This document shows positions 46,620 to 58,085 of a stretch of DNA of 64,000 bases, in pieces. The position numbers were made by a program, and so were the translations under genes. Position 1 is the first letter of the stretch; each line of letters begins with the position of its first letter. The notes beneath the pieces are model-generated. The model was not told the origin of the DNA. It worked only from the letters and a program-made list of their open reading frames with translations, and ran no database searches. Source of the stretch: Mytilus trossulus (Eukaryota > Mollusca > Bivalvia > Mytilida > Mytilidae). The stretch covers positions 77,655,727-77,719,726 of the forward strand of contig NC_086379.1 in the NCBI RefSeq assembly GCF_036588685.1, in the 5' to 3' direction.

Positions 46620-46770
46620 CAATATTATAAAAAAAAGTAAAATCACCAAAATACCTTACTCCGAGGAAAATTCCAAATGGAGAGTCCCTAGTTAAATGGC
46701 AAAATCAAAAGCTCAAACACATCAAACGAATGTATAACATCTGTCATATTCCTGACATAGTACAGGCATT
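46620..46770 (-). repeat. Dispersed mussel repeat, family G, reverse copy
   Basis: Reverse block 'ggcaaaatcaaaagctcaaa' with 'catcaaacgaatg'. Other copies are at 47235-47360, 48470-48545 (reverse) and 57235-57365. Confidence 0.7.
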
Positions 46771-47234
46771 TTCTTATTGAGAAAATGGTTATAAAACACG
46801 CTTTCTGCTTCAAATATCCAATTAGAAAGACAGTATGATTTTACCCTGAAAAGCAATACCACAGACATGAATACTTACTTATTACCAAATACAATTTCTG
46901 TTTCAATTGTAAAGTTTAAAAACAATTTATCTACCGAAAAATTTAAATTCACAATTATTCAGTATTTAATACAAACTCATAAATGTTTTCAAATTAATCA
47001 ACAGTTTTCGTGAAAAAGATAAGAATTCAACCTGCAGGCAGATAGAGTCTTTTTTTTTTTATTGTCAGCCGCTTAAGAAGTTTAAATGACTATAAATATG
47101 AACACACTGCATCATCTATGCATCAGAACCATGTATAGTTGACACCTAACATAAACAGAAATATGAAAAAGTAAATGATCCGTACGGTTAAGTGCTACTT
47201 TTATTTATCAACAGTGGTATTTGCCTTTAAACTG

Positions 47235-47360
47235 TTCTCCAGTGCCAATATCTCAGTTGTTTTCCATTCGTTTGATTTGTTTGAGCTTTTGATTTTGCTA
47301 TATGAAAGGATCTTTCTATTTGAAATTTTCCTTTGAATTTGTTATTGTTGTTTTTTTACG
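47235..47360 (+). repeat. Dispersed mussel repeat, family G
   Basis: Contains 'gttgttttccattcgtttg' and 'gagcttttgattttgct'. It lies just upstream of the TRIM-like terminal exon. Confidence 0.65.
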
Positions 47361-47484
47361 TTTTAAAGGGGTTTTTTTTGGCCGAAGGTGCCAAGGAAAT
47401 GGCGATTTTAAAGTTTTTCCTGTAGCGTATTGTTAAGCTTGTTTGTTGTATATTTGACCATTTTATAAAGTTTTTATTATACAG

Positions 47485-47628
47485 AAAATTCGCCAGCACC
47501 AACAGAACAATCTGTCGACTTTATATGAAAAGAGAAAGGAAATTGAAAATGAAATAAAGAATATTAGAATAAAGATCAACAATCATCTAGATAAACTACA
47601 AGAAGATTTCATGAAACAACTCTTGTGA
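47485..47628 (+). CDS. TRIM-like coiled-coil terminal exon (orphan)
   Basis: 47 residues then TGA, preceded by a pyrimidine-poor but usable acceptor (TTATACAG). The peptide (LYEKRKEIENEIKNIRIKIN, then NHLDKLQEDFMKQL) is a heptad-rich helix of the kind found after the B-boxes of TRIM-type E3 ligase proteins in bivalves. Family identity is from memory of such proteins. An AATAAA follows 60 bp after the stop. In ordinary family members the coiled coil continues into an NHL or other C-terminal domain; here it ends. No RING or B-box exon was found upstream on this strand, so this is either the last exon of a gene whose start lies far off, or a detached relic. Confidence 0.6.
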   Translation, partial: KIRQHQQNNLSTLYEKRKEIENEIKNIRIKINNHLDKLQEDFMKQLL

Positions 47629-47689
47629 TCGAACATAATCTGTGTTTGAGATAAGAATGCCTAAGATGGATTGTGCTCTTGGTGATATA

Positions 47690-47695
47690 AATAAA
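47690..47695 (+). terminator. Poly(A) signal after the TRIM-like exon
   Basis: AATAAA about 60 bp after the TGA at 47626-47628, consistent with a real terminal exon. Confidence 0.5.
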
Positions 47696-48156
47696 GTCTT
47701 TTGTCAATTCGCGAAACTTTCCTTTATTTCATCTCGCTTCACAGTACTCTTAAAGTATTTTGAAATTTGAAAAAGATATAATGTTTTTTTAATCATTTGA
47801 AACTTTTTAAAATGCCATACAGAATGATTTTGTGATGGAACTTAATCTTCACTTGAAAGTAGTTTCACGGTTTCACATCTCAATATGTTAATGCAGTTTT
47901 ATATAGAGTTATCTCGCTTTCGTCAAACTGTTAATCGTGAAGTTTTATGTTTTGCTTATTTCGCGAAAACGGTTGGTACATGAAAAGTCTACTTGGAATA
48001 TTAAGTGGAAACTCGACCCAAAGGTCACAAATTAAGCATGGATAAATACCATGCAAATGATACTGATATGGATTGATACATGGATGAGGGTTCAACTTAT
48101 ATACGAGTTAAAAGTAAAATTAAACAAATGAAACTGCGAGCTACTGCTCACTGATG

Positions 48157-48450
48157 ATACCCCCGCCGCAAGTGGATAATATAAATAGTGTAACAATATG
48201 CAAGTGTTCGGTAAACAGGAAGTTGTCGAGTGATGAATCTGAAAACGCATCACACGGTATAGCTGACTTATATAAATCCTGAAACCAAATTTCAGAAATC
48301 CTTGTATTGTAGTTCCTGAGAAAAATGTGACGATAAATATTCATGGGACGGACGGACTGACTGAAAGACTGACGGACTGGCGGACTGACGGAATGACGGA
48401 CGGACAGACAGAGGTAAAACAGTATACCCCCTTTTTTAAAGCGGGGGTAT
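48157..48450. mobile_element. 294 bp repeat with ATACCCCCGC inverted ends
   Basis: 48157-48166 (ATACCCCCGC) is exactly inverted at 48441-48450. The right end also forms a short hairpin with 'tatacccccttt' at 48423. It contains a degenerate GACG/GACT tetranucleotide run (48350-48415). A 107-codon frame over it is repeat-derived. Confidence 0.75.
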
Positions 48451-49712
48451 AAAAACAAATCCAATAAAAAAGTTCCTAACTAAAATGTCTAAATGGTCAA
48501 ATAAAAAAACTCAAACAAATGGATAACAACTTTCATATTCTTAACTTGGTGATTTCAACGACTTAATTCCTCTTGCATTATTTATGTAATGCTTTGAATT
48601 GTTAACGTAAAAGTAGTTGTTTCATTATCATTTTGGCGTTAATTTAGGATGAGTTTCTGTTTGATGTGTCGTCATGCTTTGTAGAAGAACCCTTATGTGC
48701 CAACAGTTTTTTAAAAACAGTAATTTTCATAATTACTTTACCAATGATATGTCATTTCAACGCAGAAGTGCTGGATAATAGAAAATGATTTAAGATTTGA
48801 TGTTCAATATCTTATTAGTTTACCTTTTGTACAAAAGCATGTTTATACGAGTCAAATTTTCTGTTAAATTTGACTAGTTTAAAGAACGAAAGATCAGAGA
48901 AGGTTTTTCTATACATTCATATAGGTTAAAATAAGTATATAAAGTCAGACTTTAATTTGTGTGGTCGTTTTGATAGATTTTATTTTAAATCTGCCAGATT
49001 CCCCTACATATTTTATACCAATGTAGACTAGTCATGGTTATTGAACCTTATTCGGTTCGAATAGTTAATTTAATACTATATATTTAAATTGCTTAAGATT
49101 GTCCAGGCATTTAAATATGTTAGAAAGAGAACCATTTGTAGAAAAGTAAATCATCTATTTCAGTTGTTTTCATATAGGATATTAAGTAGCACTGTATTTA
49201 AAAATTTTAAAATGAAAGAAAACAGCAGTATAGAGTTACAGTTGTATTGCATGGTTTATTAAGAAAGAAATGATGCAAATATTAAATGATATTGTCAGAG
49301 TGTGGATATATTTTAATGGAGTTTAATGCATGTTTTTATAACTGATTATTAAATCTGCAGATTTACTTTGAAACAACTATCCATGATCAACGAACAACGA
49401 TAAAACAATAAATGTCACCGTTCGGCATTAAACAATGAGCGGAAACCATACCGTGTAATAAGCTTAAAGCAATCTCCAATAATGATAATAAATTGATCTT
49501 AAGACATGTTCAAGATTTATGGAGGAGATTGTTTATATAAACTTTTCCAAAGCTATAGTTAAAAAACAACTTTAAGTTTTTTATCATTGCTATGAACGAA
49601 CAACAGTGTTTCTTTAACTTTAACTGAAATCATATCACTAATATCTTCGTTATATTTGTTTGACTTTGTAACTGCTATTTCGATGAGTATATTGTATACG
49701 AATCTCGTCTAA

Positions 49713-50276
49713 CGTACATATACTTTTCCTGTTATCTATGATTTGTACACATACTTTTCCCGTTATCTATCATAAATAATACATATACTGTTCCTGTTAT
49801 CTATGATGAGTACATATACTTTTCCTGTTATCTATGATTTGTACACATACTTTTCCTGTTATCTATGATTTGTACACATACTTTTCCTGTTATCTATGAT
49901 GAGTACACATCCTTTTCCTGTTGTTTATGATGAGTACATGTACTTTCACTGCTATCTATGATGAGTACACATCCTTTTCCTGTTGTTTATGATGAGTACA
50001 TGTACTTTCACTGCTATCTATGATGAGTACACATCCTTTTCCTGTTGTTTATGATGAGTACACATCCTTTTCCTGTTGTTTATGATGAGTACACATACTT
50101 TTCCTGTTATCTATGATGAGTACACATCCTTTTCCTGTTGTTTATGATGAGTACACATCCTTTTCCTGTTGTTTATGATGAGTACACATACTTTTCCTGT
50201 TATCTATGATGAGTACACATCCTTTTCCTGTTGTTTATGATGAGTACATGTACTTTCACTGCTATCTATGATGAGT
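49713..50276 (+). repeat. 31 bp minisatellite, about 18 copies, with 93 bp higher-order pattern
   Basis: The unit begins 'ttttcctgttatctatgatt' and closes with 'tgtacacatac'. Variants (tttgtacacatac, gagtacacatcc, gagtacatgtactttcactgc) recur in blocks, giving repeats of two to three units in the right half (about 49890-50276). Confidence 0.95.
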
Positions 50277-50819
50277 TAATTTATTGAAAACCTTTGTTTT
50301 TGATTGACTGAAACGAACTTGCACCACAGTTGACGACGACATATCTGTTTGATTTGTCGTAGCCACTGTCTCGTGTTTGACTCACATCACTACGATGCAT
50401 AATCTCAATTTTATTTTGTTATGGGATAACACTTAAAAAAAACTAGTAAGACATAAGCTGCATACCCTTCAAGAGCAATAATAAAGAAAAGAAATCTTAA
50501 ATGTTTTTTTGGTCGGAATCTACCAAATACTTCAAAAGAGTTCCTTTTGTTTTAATTGATTGTTATTCTACCTAAATTTTTAGTTAACTCCTATTTTTCA
50601 AAAGATTCACATTTTTTCTTGCTTATTTATTTTTCATTGTCTTTGTTGGTTCTATCGGTGATGGGGTTGTCTATTCTTTGTCATCATTTAATGTTATATC
50701 ATTTCAAACTTTACCATTAGAAATGTATAACTATTTATGATACATGTAAAAGAGGAACAGTCAAACTCATAGATCTAAAAAAAGAAAAGAAAAAAGAAGC
50801 TTAAAACGGCATGGCAATC

Positions 50820-50960
50820 AATGAAAAAGACAAACAGACAAATAATGTTACACAAAGACAACACATAGAAAACTAAATACTAAGCAACACGAACCCCATT
50901 AACTGGGGTAATCTCTGAGGTAAGCTGCGGAAGTGTAAGCAGATCCTGCTCCACATGTGC
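50820..50960 (-). repeat. Dispersed mussel repeat, family F, reverse copy
   Basis: Reverse of the block at 45375-45570 ('caacacatagaaaactaaat', 'aagcaacacgaacccc'). Confidence 0.7.
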
Positions 50961-51776
50961 GAAACGTCGTGTTGCTCAAGTTATTACAAACCCGGTAAAT
51001 AGTCTAATTCAGTAGGTCACATTCATAAAAAGGGAAGGAGATTGTAGTTACGGCGTAATGAACCTATCCGATATGATCTGTGTAATGTAGGTTTAGAATT
51101 GTGATCATTTGTACACACGACCAATATTCTATTATGTGGTAATATCTTCGTATTGAAGTACTGTTGTAACGTTTCCAAATTAAAAAAAAAAGTGATTAAG
51201 TTTACTGTGTATAAATAAGATAATATCTACAGGTTAGATTAAATACATAAACATCAATCACTACACTATTCTTTGATGTCTTATATCACCAACTTAGCAA
51301 TCAGCACTTCTATGTTGGCATGAATTATCATTGGTTTTGACGTGTTAATATATAAACTGTTTACATAACTTTGAAATAATTATCTGAAATACTAAGGGTT
51401 TACTTCCCCATGCATAGATTATTTTAGTTAATTTGGAGACATCTTTCGGATTTTTATGTCCTCTATATATAATATGTTACATGTATCCAAGCAAGATGAA
51501 CTCAAACAGTTGTGGTACTATACTTATCTGTTCTTGATGAATTGTAGCAAGATATGATAGAAATTTAAGAAATGAAATCCTTTTGACAGATCCGTCACAA
51601 AACTTAATGTTTATGTGGATTATGTTTCGAAACATGCATCTTATATTTGAGAAAACTTATTTGGTGGTTCGATTGTCATTCCTATGCCTACTCATATGTT
51701 ACTTCCAACAACTTCTGTCACATTCATTTTGTAATCTTGAGAATAAAATTGGATATAAGTTCAGTCGTTCCAAGGT

Positions 51777-52175
51777 CTAAGAGATAAACTGTTTGTCACG
51801 GCTTTGTTCCTCCATAATAAACCAGTTCCGGAATTTTGCTGGTAGCTGTCCTTGGGGAGGGTGTCGTTTATCCTTTGCACAAGCATTTTTAATAGACTCC
51901 GCTGTAAATATCTCAGCTTTTCTGGCACTCATAAGGAAACGAATATAGCTAGATACTGTTGGTTGGTTAAGGCTTAGTGCACTGAATTGTTTTGGTCTTG
52001 CCGTTGGAGGTCTTTTTGTTCCTTGCAGTTCCTGATCCTTGTTTGACCTTGCTTTTGGCGTATTTAACCGTTCCACTATTTTGTTGACTTCATATTTAGA
52101 CTTTGTTTGAAAAGCAGGTGCTTTTTGAATGAATGTTTTATATTCAGGTACATATTCGTAATTCCTTTTCGACAT
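51777..52175 (-). CDS. Small intronless family protein A (PKAPAF/NW family)
   Basis: 132 residues, basic, intronless. It shares with the proteins at 53947-54411 and 59269-59901 an N-terminal YEYVPEYKTFIQKAPAFQ (from residue 6), RLNTP, LNQPTVSSYIRFLM, an AC-x-KD-x-x-HPP stretch and a terminal FRNW. Spacers between blocks are polar and vary in length. No signal peptide, membrane segment or known domain was seen. The start is the first ATG, five residues ahead of the conserved block. I do not recognise the family. Conservation across three diverged loci, with substitutions concentrated outside the blocks, argues that it is a real protein. No poly(A) signal was noted close by. Confidence 0.72.
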   Translation of the reverse strand: MSKRNYEYVPEYKTFIQKAPAFQTKSKYEVNKIVERLNTPKARSNKDQELQGTKRPPTARPKQFSALSLNQPTVSSYIRFLMSARKAEIFTAESIKNACAKDKRHPPQGQLPAKFRNWFIMEEQSRDKQFIS

Positions 52176-52650
52176 TTTACAGCATCAATTCAAGTCATGA
52201 ATTTTTTATAATACAGCTGGTATTTCATATGTTGTTTTTTTTATACTTTCAGTATTTTTATAGGTACTTATATAGAATAAAACATAAATTCCATTTTAAA
52301 AAATGCTGAAGAAGTCATAAAATGATTGACATTCACACCATGTGGCAATCGGTGTTACAAAACACAAATTTTACTTTACAAAATCCCATTAGAAACACGG
52401 CATGAAAACCAATCGAAACAAAATATACTTTCATCCTGATAATCTTAAAAAACAATTCACAAGCATTATCACTACAGAACGTAAATACTTCATTTCTAAA
52501 ATTGTCACTTTCTCCAGAAAATATAATGTTACATACCAAAAGAGTAAATTTGCCTTTATATGCTTGTTTCTTTTTAACACAAACTCGTAAAAGTTTCAAA
52601 TTAAACTTTTCAATAATAAAAAGTCTTTTAAATTTTGTCAACCGATTGAG

Positions 52651-53940
52651 TAGTTTTATTAAAATAACATGCTGTATTATATATGTATCATATTTATAAT
52701 ATATATTTTATATTTACATAAACATGTTAATATAAAAAGTTTTGCATCATGTTATCATATAATTTTTTAGAAAAAAAAAATGAACGTAAAACTGTATAAT
52801 GTATTTTGTGTATAATTTGCTGTATTTGGCAAGACTTTTTGGAATTTTGGTCCTCGATGCTCTTCAGCTCCGTTCTTTATTTTACCTTTTTTACTTTTTT
52901 GGATTCGAATGCACTGGTGGGTCTTTAAATTGAGGACTTGAATTTTGAATGGAAAATCTCCACAAAAATTACCAGATAAAACTGAATTCTAAATTGAATT
53001 TAGATGTATCTGGATCTAAGCGATTCAGATTTGTACTTAAGCAACAGCACTGAGATATTAATCATTCCAACTCATCCCATTCCATGTATATCGATTTATT
53101 CTTGACTACCAATTTAACGTTTGCTGAAAATTTACATTTATTAAATTGTATCCGATTAACATAACTTTCAAGATAATATAACAATTTAGTAAAATTCATT
53201 TTATCTTTGTTTCGCCATCTTATATTCTTCTCAAAAAAAATTGTGATATATGAAAAAAAAAACTCATATATTGATGACAACCATTGCTTAATCACAAGAT
53301 TCCGTGATTAAGATTAAAGCCACACGTGACAAAGAAAACATTATACACCAAATGATTAGCTGTATTATCGACGAATACACAACAGTCACATATCCTTTAA
53401 TTCATGTTTAAAGAGTAGAACAATATTAATTCTGTACTGTATCAATAATTCAATATTTGTTTCTGAATACTTGTATTGTGTTTATTTTAAATGTCACATT
53501 TTTCTTTACTTAATTGATTTTCTTATACATTTTTACTGATATAATGTTTCATATTTTGATAACTGTTTTAGGCAAGATTGATACAACAAAGGTGTCAATG
53601 TTGGTCCCTTTTGGGAGATATTTTGCTACAACAGGGTCATACATAACATTAAGGACATTAATTAAAAATACAAAGCAAACTTAATTATTTCGTGTAAATT
53701 GAACATTTTAATTATATGTTGAAATAAATCATTTTGAACTGATAAAATATAAACGGGCTATGAATCTATACAAGAAGTTAATTGTGTAATCTATGTTGAC
53801 AAATGGTTTGGAACGATCATAAATTGAAAAAAAACCGTTAAAACAATGAAAGTATTGTATATCCCACATTTTGTTGTTTCATAAAAATTAATAAAAAAAA
53901 GATTTAATTTAAGAAATAATGCAGAAAAGGGTAGTCTAAT
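52651..53940. other. No gene seen
   Basis: Contains a family E fragment at 52835-52935. A 77-codon minus-strand frame at 53062-53295 has no recognisable motif. Confidence 0.45.
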
Positions 53941-53946
53941 GTCAAA

Positions 53947-54411
53947 ATGAGAAACCAAAGGATAATTTACAGAGGCCCGGGATTTGCACCTCTATCCAAA
54001 AGTGTTAACATCGTCAACTATGAGTACTTTCCAGAATATATTACTTACATTCCTAAAGCACCTGCATTTAGAGCAGCTTCTGGTGACAAGATTAATGAGA
54101 TGGTGGAAAGATTAAGCACTCCATCATCATCAGCTAGCAGAAGAAGCAGCAGCAATAGGGAACCATCCATAGATAAAAAGGGCATCGTTCAATCATCACC
54201 GGTAGACTGCAGATTAAATATTCTTAGACTGAACCAACCAACTGTATCAAGCTATATAAGATTTCAGATGAGAAGCAGAAAGGATCGATTGATCAATGTT
54301 GAGGATATAAGGAATTCTTGTGATAAATATAACAGGCATCCTCCACCAGGATATGTACAAGCGAGGTATAGGAACTGGTTGACTGTAGAGGGACATACAC
54401 TCTGGAATTAA
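53947..54411 (+). CDS. Small intronless family protein B (PKAPAF/NW family)
   Basis: 154 residues on the strand opposite to its two relatives. Blocks in order: YEYFPEYITYIPKAPAFR (25-42), MVERLSTP, a Ser/Arg-rich spacer, LNQPTVSSYIRFQMRSR, NSCDKYNRHPPPGY, and a terminal YRNWLTVEG. It starts at the first ATG, with 24 residues ahead of the first block (RGPGFAPL). A tandem AATAAATAAA follows about 170 bp after the stop. No transmembrane or secretion signal. Function is not known to me. It is the copy with the clearest conservation and a plausible transcript end. Confidence 0.78.
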   Translation: MRNQRIIYRGPGFAPLSKSVNIVNYEYFPEYITYIPKAPAFRAASGDKINEMVERLSTPSSSASRRSSSNREPSIDKKGIVQSSPVDCRLNILRLNQPTVSSYIRFQMRSRKDRLINVEDIRNSCDKYNRHPPPGYVQARYRNWLTVEGHTLWN

Positions 54412-54583
54412 GAACTAATGAACCGCATATACAAAATGCATAATGTAAAATTTCTAATTTTGTTTTGTTTTGTAAGGCATAGTTTAATGTTTATTCTAAG
54501 TGGAGACACTTTTCAAGACGGTATTAACAAGTTTGACATTCAAGTGCTTCGTGTTGCTACAATTGAATAGAAGTAAGTTATTA

Positions 54584-54593
54584 AATAAATAAA
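54584..54593 (+). terminator. Poly(A) signal of family gene B
   Basis: Two overlapping AATAAA words about 170 bp after the stop codon. Confidence 0.5.
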
Positions 54594-54599
54594 GAGAAG

Positions 54600-55370
54600 A
54601 TAATTCACTACATATCGGACTGATTTACTGATAGTTTTATTTGTATTGAAGCCAATATATCCCTAATATACCCCTAAAGATTACATATCAAAACCAAATG
54701 ATAATATTAAGAATGCAAAATTCAGTTGGTAAGATATGTCTTGACGCGGGCATCTTGTTAATGATAATTTATGTAAAATGACAGCGATATGTACGGCACT
54801 AAACAACAAAATTCTCTATTGTTCTATATCATTTCGCCGGATAAGCCGAATATGGCTGTTGATAAAAGGATACGATATCGTTCAACATAAAACTTGATTG
54901 TCTTATTTCGATTGTCTGCTATATTTCGTATAAAGAGTATCAAAATTGTACTTTTTTTTATAAGTTCCATAAAAGAGCTATTGAAAGTTTAATTTGTATA
55001 GTGTTTACTATTATTTCTATTATCATATATAATTCAACAAGCACAAATTGTATGCAAATTTACCAAAATCTAAGACATAGTCCATTTACCGTTCCGTGAC
55101 ATTAATCATAAGGAACATATTGCTTCTACATCTTAAAGACGAACACTGTTCACGTTGCACTCCGTTAAGTTAACATGTTGTATAAATATATTTCTCAATA
55201 TATAAACCATGATCTAGGAAGAATTGTTATGGCTGTACGATTTTTAAATACGCAGAAGGACAGTTTATTCAGCACTATTTCTTTTTGGATAAAATGAAAA
55301 TAACACGTTATTGAGTGCATGCGTCCGCAACGCTATATGGATTTCCTTTCATCAGAAACGCTCAAAACTG
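54600..55370. other. No gene seen
   Basis: AT-rich, with no coding frame of interest and no repeat family recognised. Confidence 0.45.
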
Positions 55371-55374
55371 TATA

Positions 55375-55560
55375 TAATTCCGGAGCACCTAATATCACGG
55401 ATTCATGTTGCTTAGTCTTTAGTTTTCTATGTTGTGTTGTTTGTACCACAATTTGTTCTTTTTTTCTTTTTTAGCCATTACGTTTTCGGTTTATTTTCGA
55501 TCTATGAGTTTGAATGCCCCCTTAGTATCTTTTGTCCTCTTTTGAAAGCCAAGGATGTAT
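55375..55560 (+). repeat. Dispersed mussel repeat, family F
   Basis: Same order of blocks as 45375-45570 ('ccggagcacctaatatcacg', 'gttttctatgttgtgttg', 'gatctatgagtttgaatgcc'). Confidence 0.75.
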
Positions 55561-56374
55561 AAGAACCGATTCATTCGAAGAGCTATATAACTACAACGGA
55601 ATGTAAAATACCCAAATATATCTAAGGTGAACATTGTTTTAGGTAGTTGAAATTTTATTTTCTTTAAAAATTTCAAGTTAAATTTATTAACAGAAAATAT
55701 TTGAAAGGTTTATTATAATTACATGAACGGTAAATTTTATTACACCAGATGCACGTTTCTTCAGTTATGCTTGAGACCAACATTTAGAAAATCCAAAGCT
55801 TATTTAAATGACGAAGAACTATATACCAACAAAGGACGAAAATGGACAAAGCCGGGCAAGAAATTAGAGCTTTGCATGAGAGAGATACATTCATTTATCA
55901 ACATAATTTCAAATATTTTGTAATGCATATTTTAATTTGACAAATTTCATTCAAAATTTCATGTTAGTATCGAAGAACTGACAACTGAGCTGTTGATACC
56001 CTCGGTTACTTATGGTCCACAGTAGAGGTATCGACCAAGTGTTGCAAAAAAATGAAAACAATGTAAACTTTTCTAAAAGCAAGACAAAATGCTTTGTCTT
56101 CACCTGCATGCATATGAAATTCCTTTGTTAATGAGTGTAACATAATTCAATCGATTCTCCATATAAATTGATGCAAATTGTCTGTGTACAATGAGTGTTT
56201 TAAATATAATTTCAAATTAATATCAAACAGGAAGTGTTTGCACAGTGTATGTTAAACTTTTTAAATTTGTCAACTAGGATGTAGCTGCACGATAGATCTT
56301 ACAACTAATTATACGCTACAACTCAATATTATCAAGATGCAGACCAAACATAAAAAGCATTCCAATTAAAAACC

Positions 56375-56590
56375 AGGAAATTCTTATCGAACTTATTATT
56401 AATTGCACTAAATGATAGAATAAGACAGCAAGATCAGAAAAAAATGCACTTACTGAAATCTGCATTCTAAGTACAAAACTGTTTATTGTCAACCTAGATG
56501 AAAGAAGACCGCTTCTTTTATAGAGATAAATTACGATCAGCATCTTTTGCATTATCAGTACAGAAGTGTATGCAATTTGGTATTGTCAAT
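56375..56590 (-). repeat. Arm of a decayed inverted duplication (left)
   Basis: Its reverse complement aligns with 57645-57860: 'cacttctgtactgataatgc', 'gaagcggtcttct', 'tttttctgatcttgctg', 'tctatcatttagtg'. About 1.05 kb separates the arms. Confidence 0.72.
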
Positions 56591-56720
56591 TACTTACAAA
56601 TTCACATTCATAATTCTCTTTTCCATGCAAGAAATCAATATATGTGTATTCAGTCTAATAATATACAATGATATTAATTAATAACACCATCGATTAAATG
56701 CAATCTAAAACGATGTCTGT
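56560..56720 (+). repeat. Copy of the 3' flank of family gene C
   Basis: Matches about 59030-59198 in the same orientation, ending in the identical 'attaaatgcaatctaaaa' plus 'cgatgtc'. Where the gene should follow, a family E repeat begins (56715). Confidence 0.72.
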
Positions 56721-56855
56721 GTACTTTGGTACTTTTAGTTTTCTTCAGCTCTTTGACGTTTGAATTTTTTTTGGGATTCAAATAATTTAGTCTCGTGCAT
56801 CACTGAGAAGCCATTAATAGTCAAAATGCGCATCTGGTGCAGTAAGATTGATACC
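56715..56855 (+). repeat. Dispersed mussel repeat, family E
   Basis: Decayed copy ('cagctctttgacgttt', 'cactgagaagcc', 'gcgcatctggtgca'). Confidence 0.6.
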
Positions 56856-57234
56856 GCTTATGTGATTAGACCGCAATTTGTATTTTGTCTCACTAATATG
56901 TTTTTCATACCTTTACCATGGTAACTTGCTTATGATTTACTATTTGATTTTTTTTTAGACTACTAGTACTCCGAATATTTTTCCAGAACTTTGGACTACT
57001 TATTTCTTGAAAGAGGAATGAGCTAACGTAAAATAAATTTTCAAATTTTGTTTTTTGTAGAGTTGAAAAAAATAATTCTAGCGCGACATTATTCTGTAGC
57101 GTGGCTATTTTATTTATTGTGTCTGTTTTGTTCACGCATCGTTGTAAATATAACGGGATTTGATGAGACTTCCGTACAAGTGATAGGTTTAGCGCTATAA
57201 AACCAGATCCAATCCACCATTTTCTATATTTGAA

Positions 57235-57365
57235 AATGTCTGTACCAAGTCAAGAATATGACAGTTGTTGTCCATTCGTTTGATGGGTTTTGTCATTTGA
57301 TTTTGCCATGTGATTACGGACTTTCCTCGGAGTTTAGTATTTTTGTGATTTTACTTTTTTGTTAA
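57235..57365 (+). repeat. Dispersed mussel repeat, family G
   Basis: Block 'gttgttgtccattcgtttga' ... 'gattttgccatgtgattac' ... 'tttcctcggagtt'. Confidence 0.7.
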
Positions 57366-57644
57366 ATTAGCGAAAGTGTTTTGGTTCTATTTAGTTATTT
57401 GAAAGCGAATACATCATAAAAGTTAAATTGTAGCTTGAACATAATTTACTTTGCCTTACAGAAACCAAAGGAATATGGATTAGATTCTGAGAACAATCCC
57501 TATAAATCAGAGCGATAATAAAAATAATAAAAACATTTCTCGAACTCATCGCACAGGCACCTTATATATGAATGTGTTAATGATGAGTGTCATTATCACT
57601 TTGTTTGTGATAATAATATTATTTCAAAACTCAGAAAGAAATAC

Positions 57645-57860
57645 ATTTCTAAATATTAAAATATTGCAAACACTTCTGTACTGAAAATGCAAAACTTGAT
57701 GTTTGTTATTTATCAATAAGCGGTCTTCTCTAATCTAGTTAGATACATAAATAGTTTAGAACTCTTTATAGTGCAAATTTCATAAAGTATTTTTTTCTGA
57801 TTTTTCTTTATGTTATTCTGTCATTTAGTGTTGTCAATAAGAACGTTGTCCTACTGTTAC
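57645..57860 (+). repeat. Arm of a decayed inverted duplication (right)
   Basis: Partner of 56375-56590. Confidence 0.72.
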
Positions 57861-57994
57861 ATATTTTTGTGTCTATTTGTATAAAAAGAATTGAAAAGAA
57901 CTGATTTTAATTAAGACAAAGGTTTTGTAGTTGCTCATACTACATAATAGTTTGATTAAAACGAAATTTTGATTGCCTTTACAACATTGTTTTA

Positions 57995-58085
57995 TTCGAG
58001 CGTCACTACTGAGTCTTTTGTAGACGAAACGCTCGTCTGGCGCAAATATACAATTTTGATCCTGGTATCTATGATGAGTTTATTT
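57995..58085 (+). repeat. Dispersed mussel repeat, family E
   Basis: Contains 'gagcgtcactactgagtctt' and 'gtagacgaaacgctcgtctg', then 'cctggtatctatgatgag'. Confidence 0.75.

Larger units (their letters stand above)
43100..47000. repeat. Older copy of a roughly 5.7 kb tandem segmental duplication
   Basis: Three separate blocks align in order with 48900-52650: about 43130-43380 with 48950-49200 ('gtggtcgtttt', 'ccagattccc', 'acatgttagaaa'), 46087-46380 with 51830-52020 (gene-family relic), and 46600-46990 with 52325-52610 ('cattcacaccatg', 'attagaaa'). Offsets are 5.7-5.8 kb throughout. Later repeat insertions explain the gaps. Confidence 0.7.
48900..52650. repeat. Younger copy of the roughly 5.7 kb tandem segmental duplication
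   Basis: Partner of 43100-47000 (see there). It contains the intact 132-codon family gene and the 31 bp minisatellite, the latter without a counterpart in the older copy. Confidence 0.65.

Noticed and set aside
48141-48464. 107-codon minus-strand frame
   Set aside because: It coincides with a short repeat that has inverted ends and a GACG run. The peptide reflects the microsatellite.
49713-50276. Possible CRISPR array
   Set aside because: There is no unique spacer between repeats. It is a head-to-tail minisatellite in an animal genome.
53062-53295. 77-codon minus-strand frame
   Set aside because: AT-rich composition, low-complexity peptide, no motif and no conservation visible within the window.
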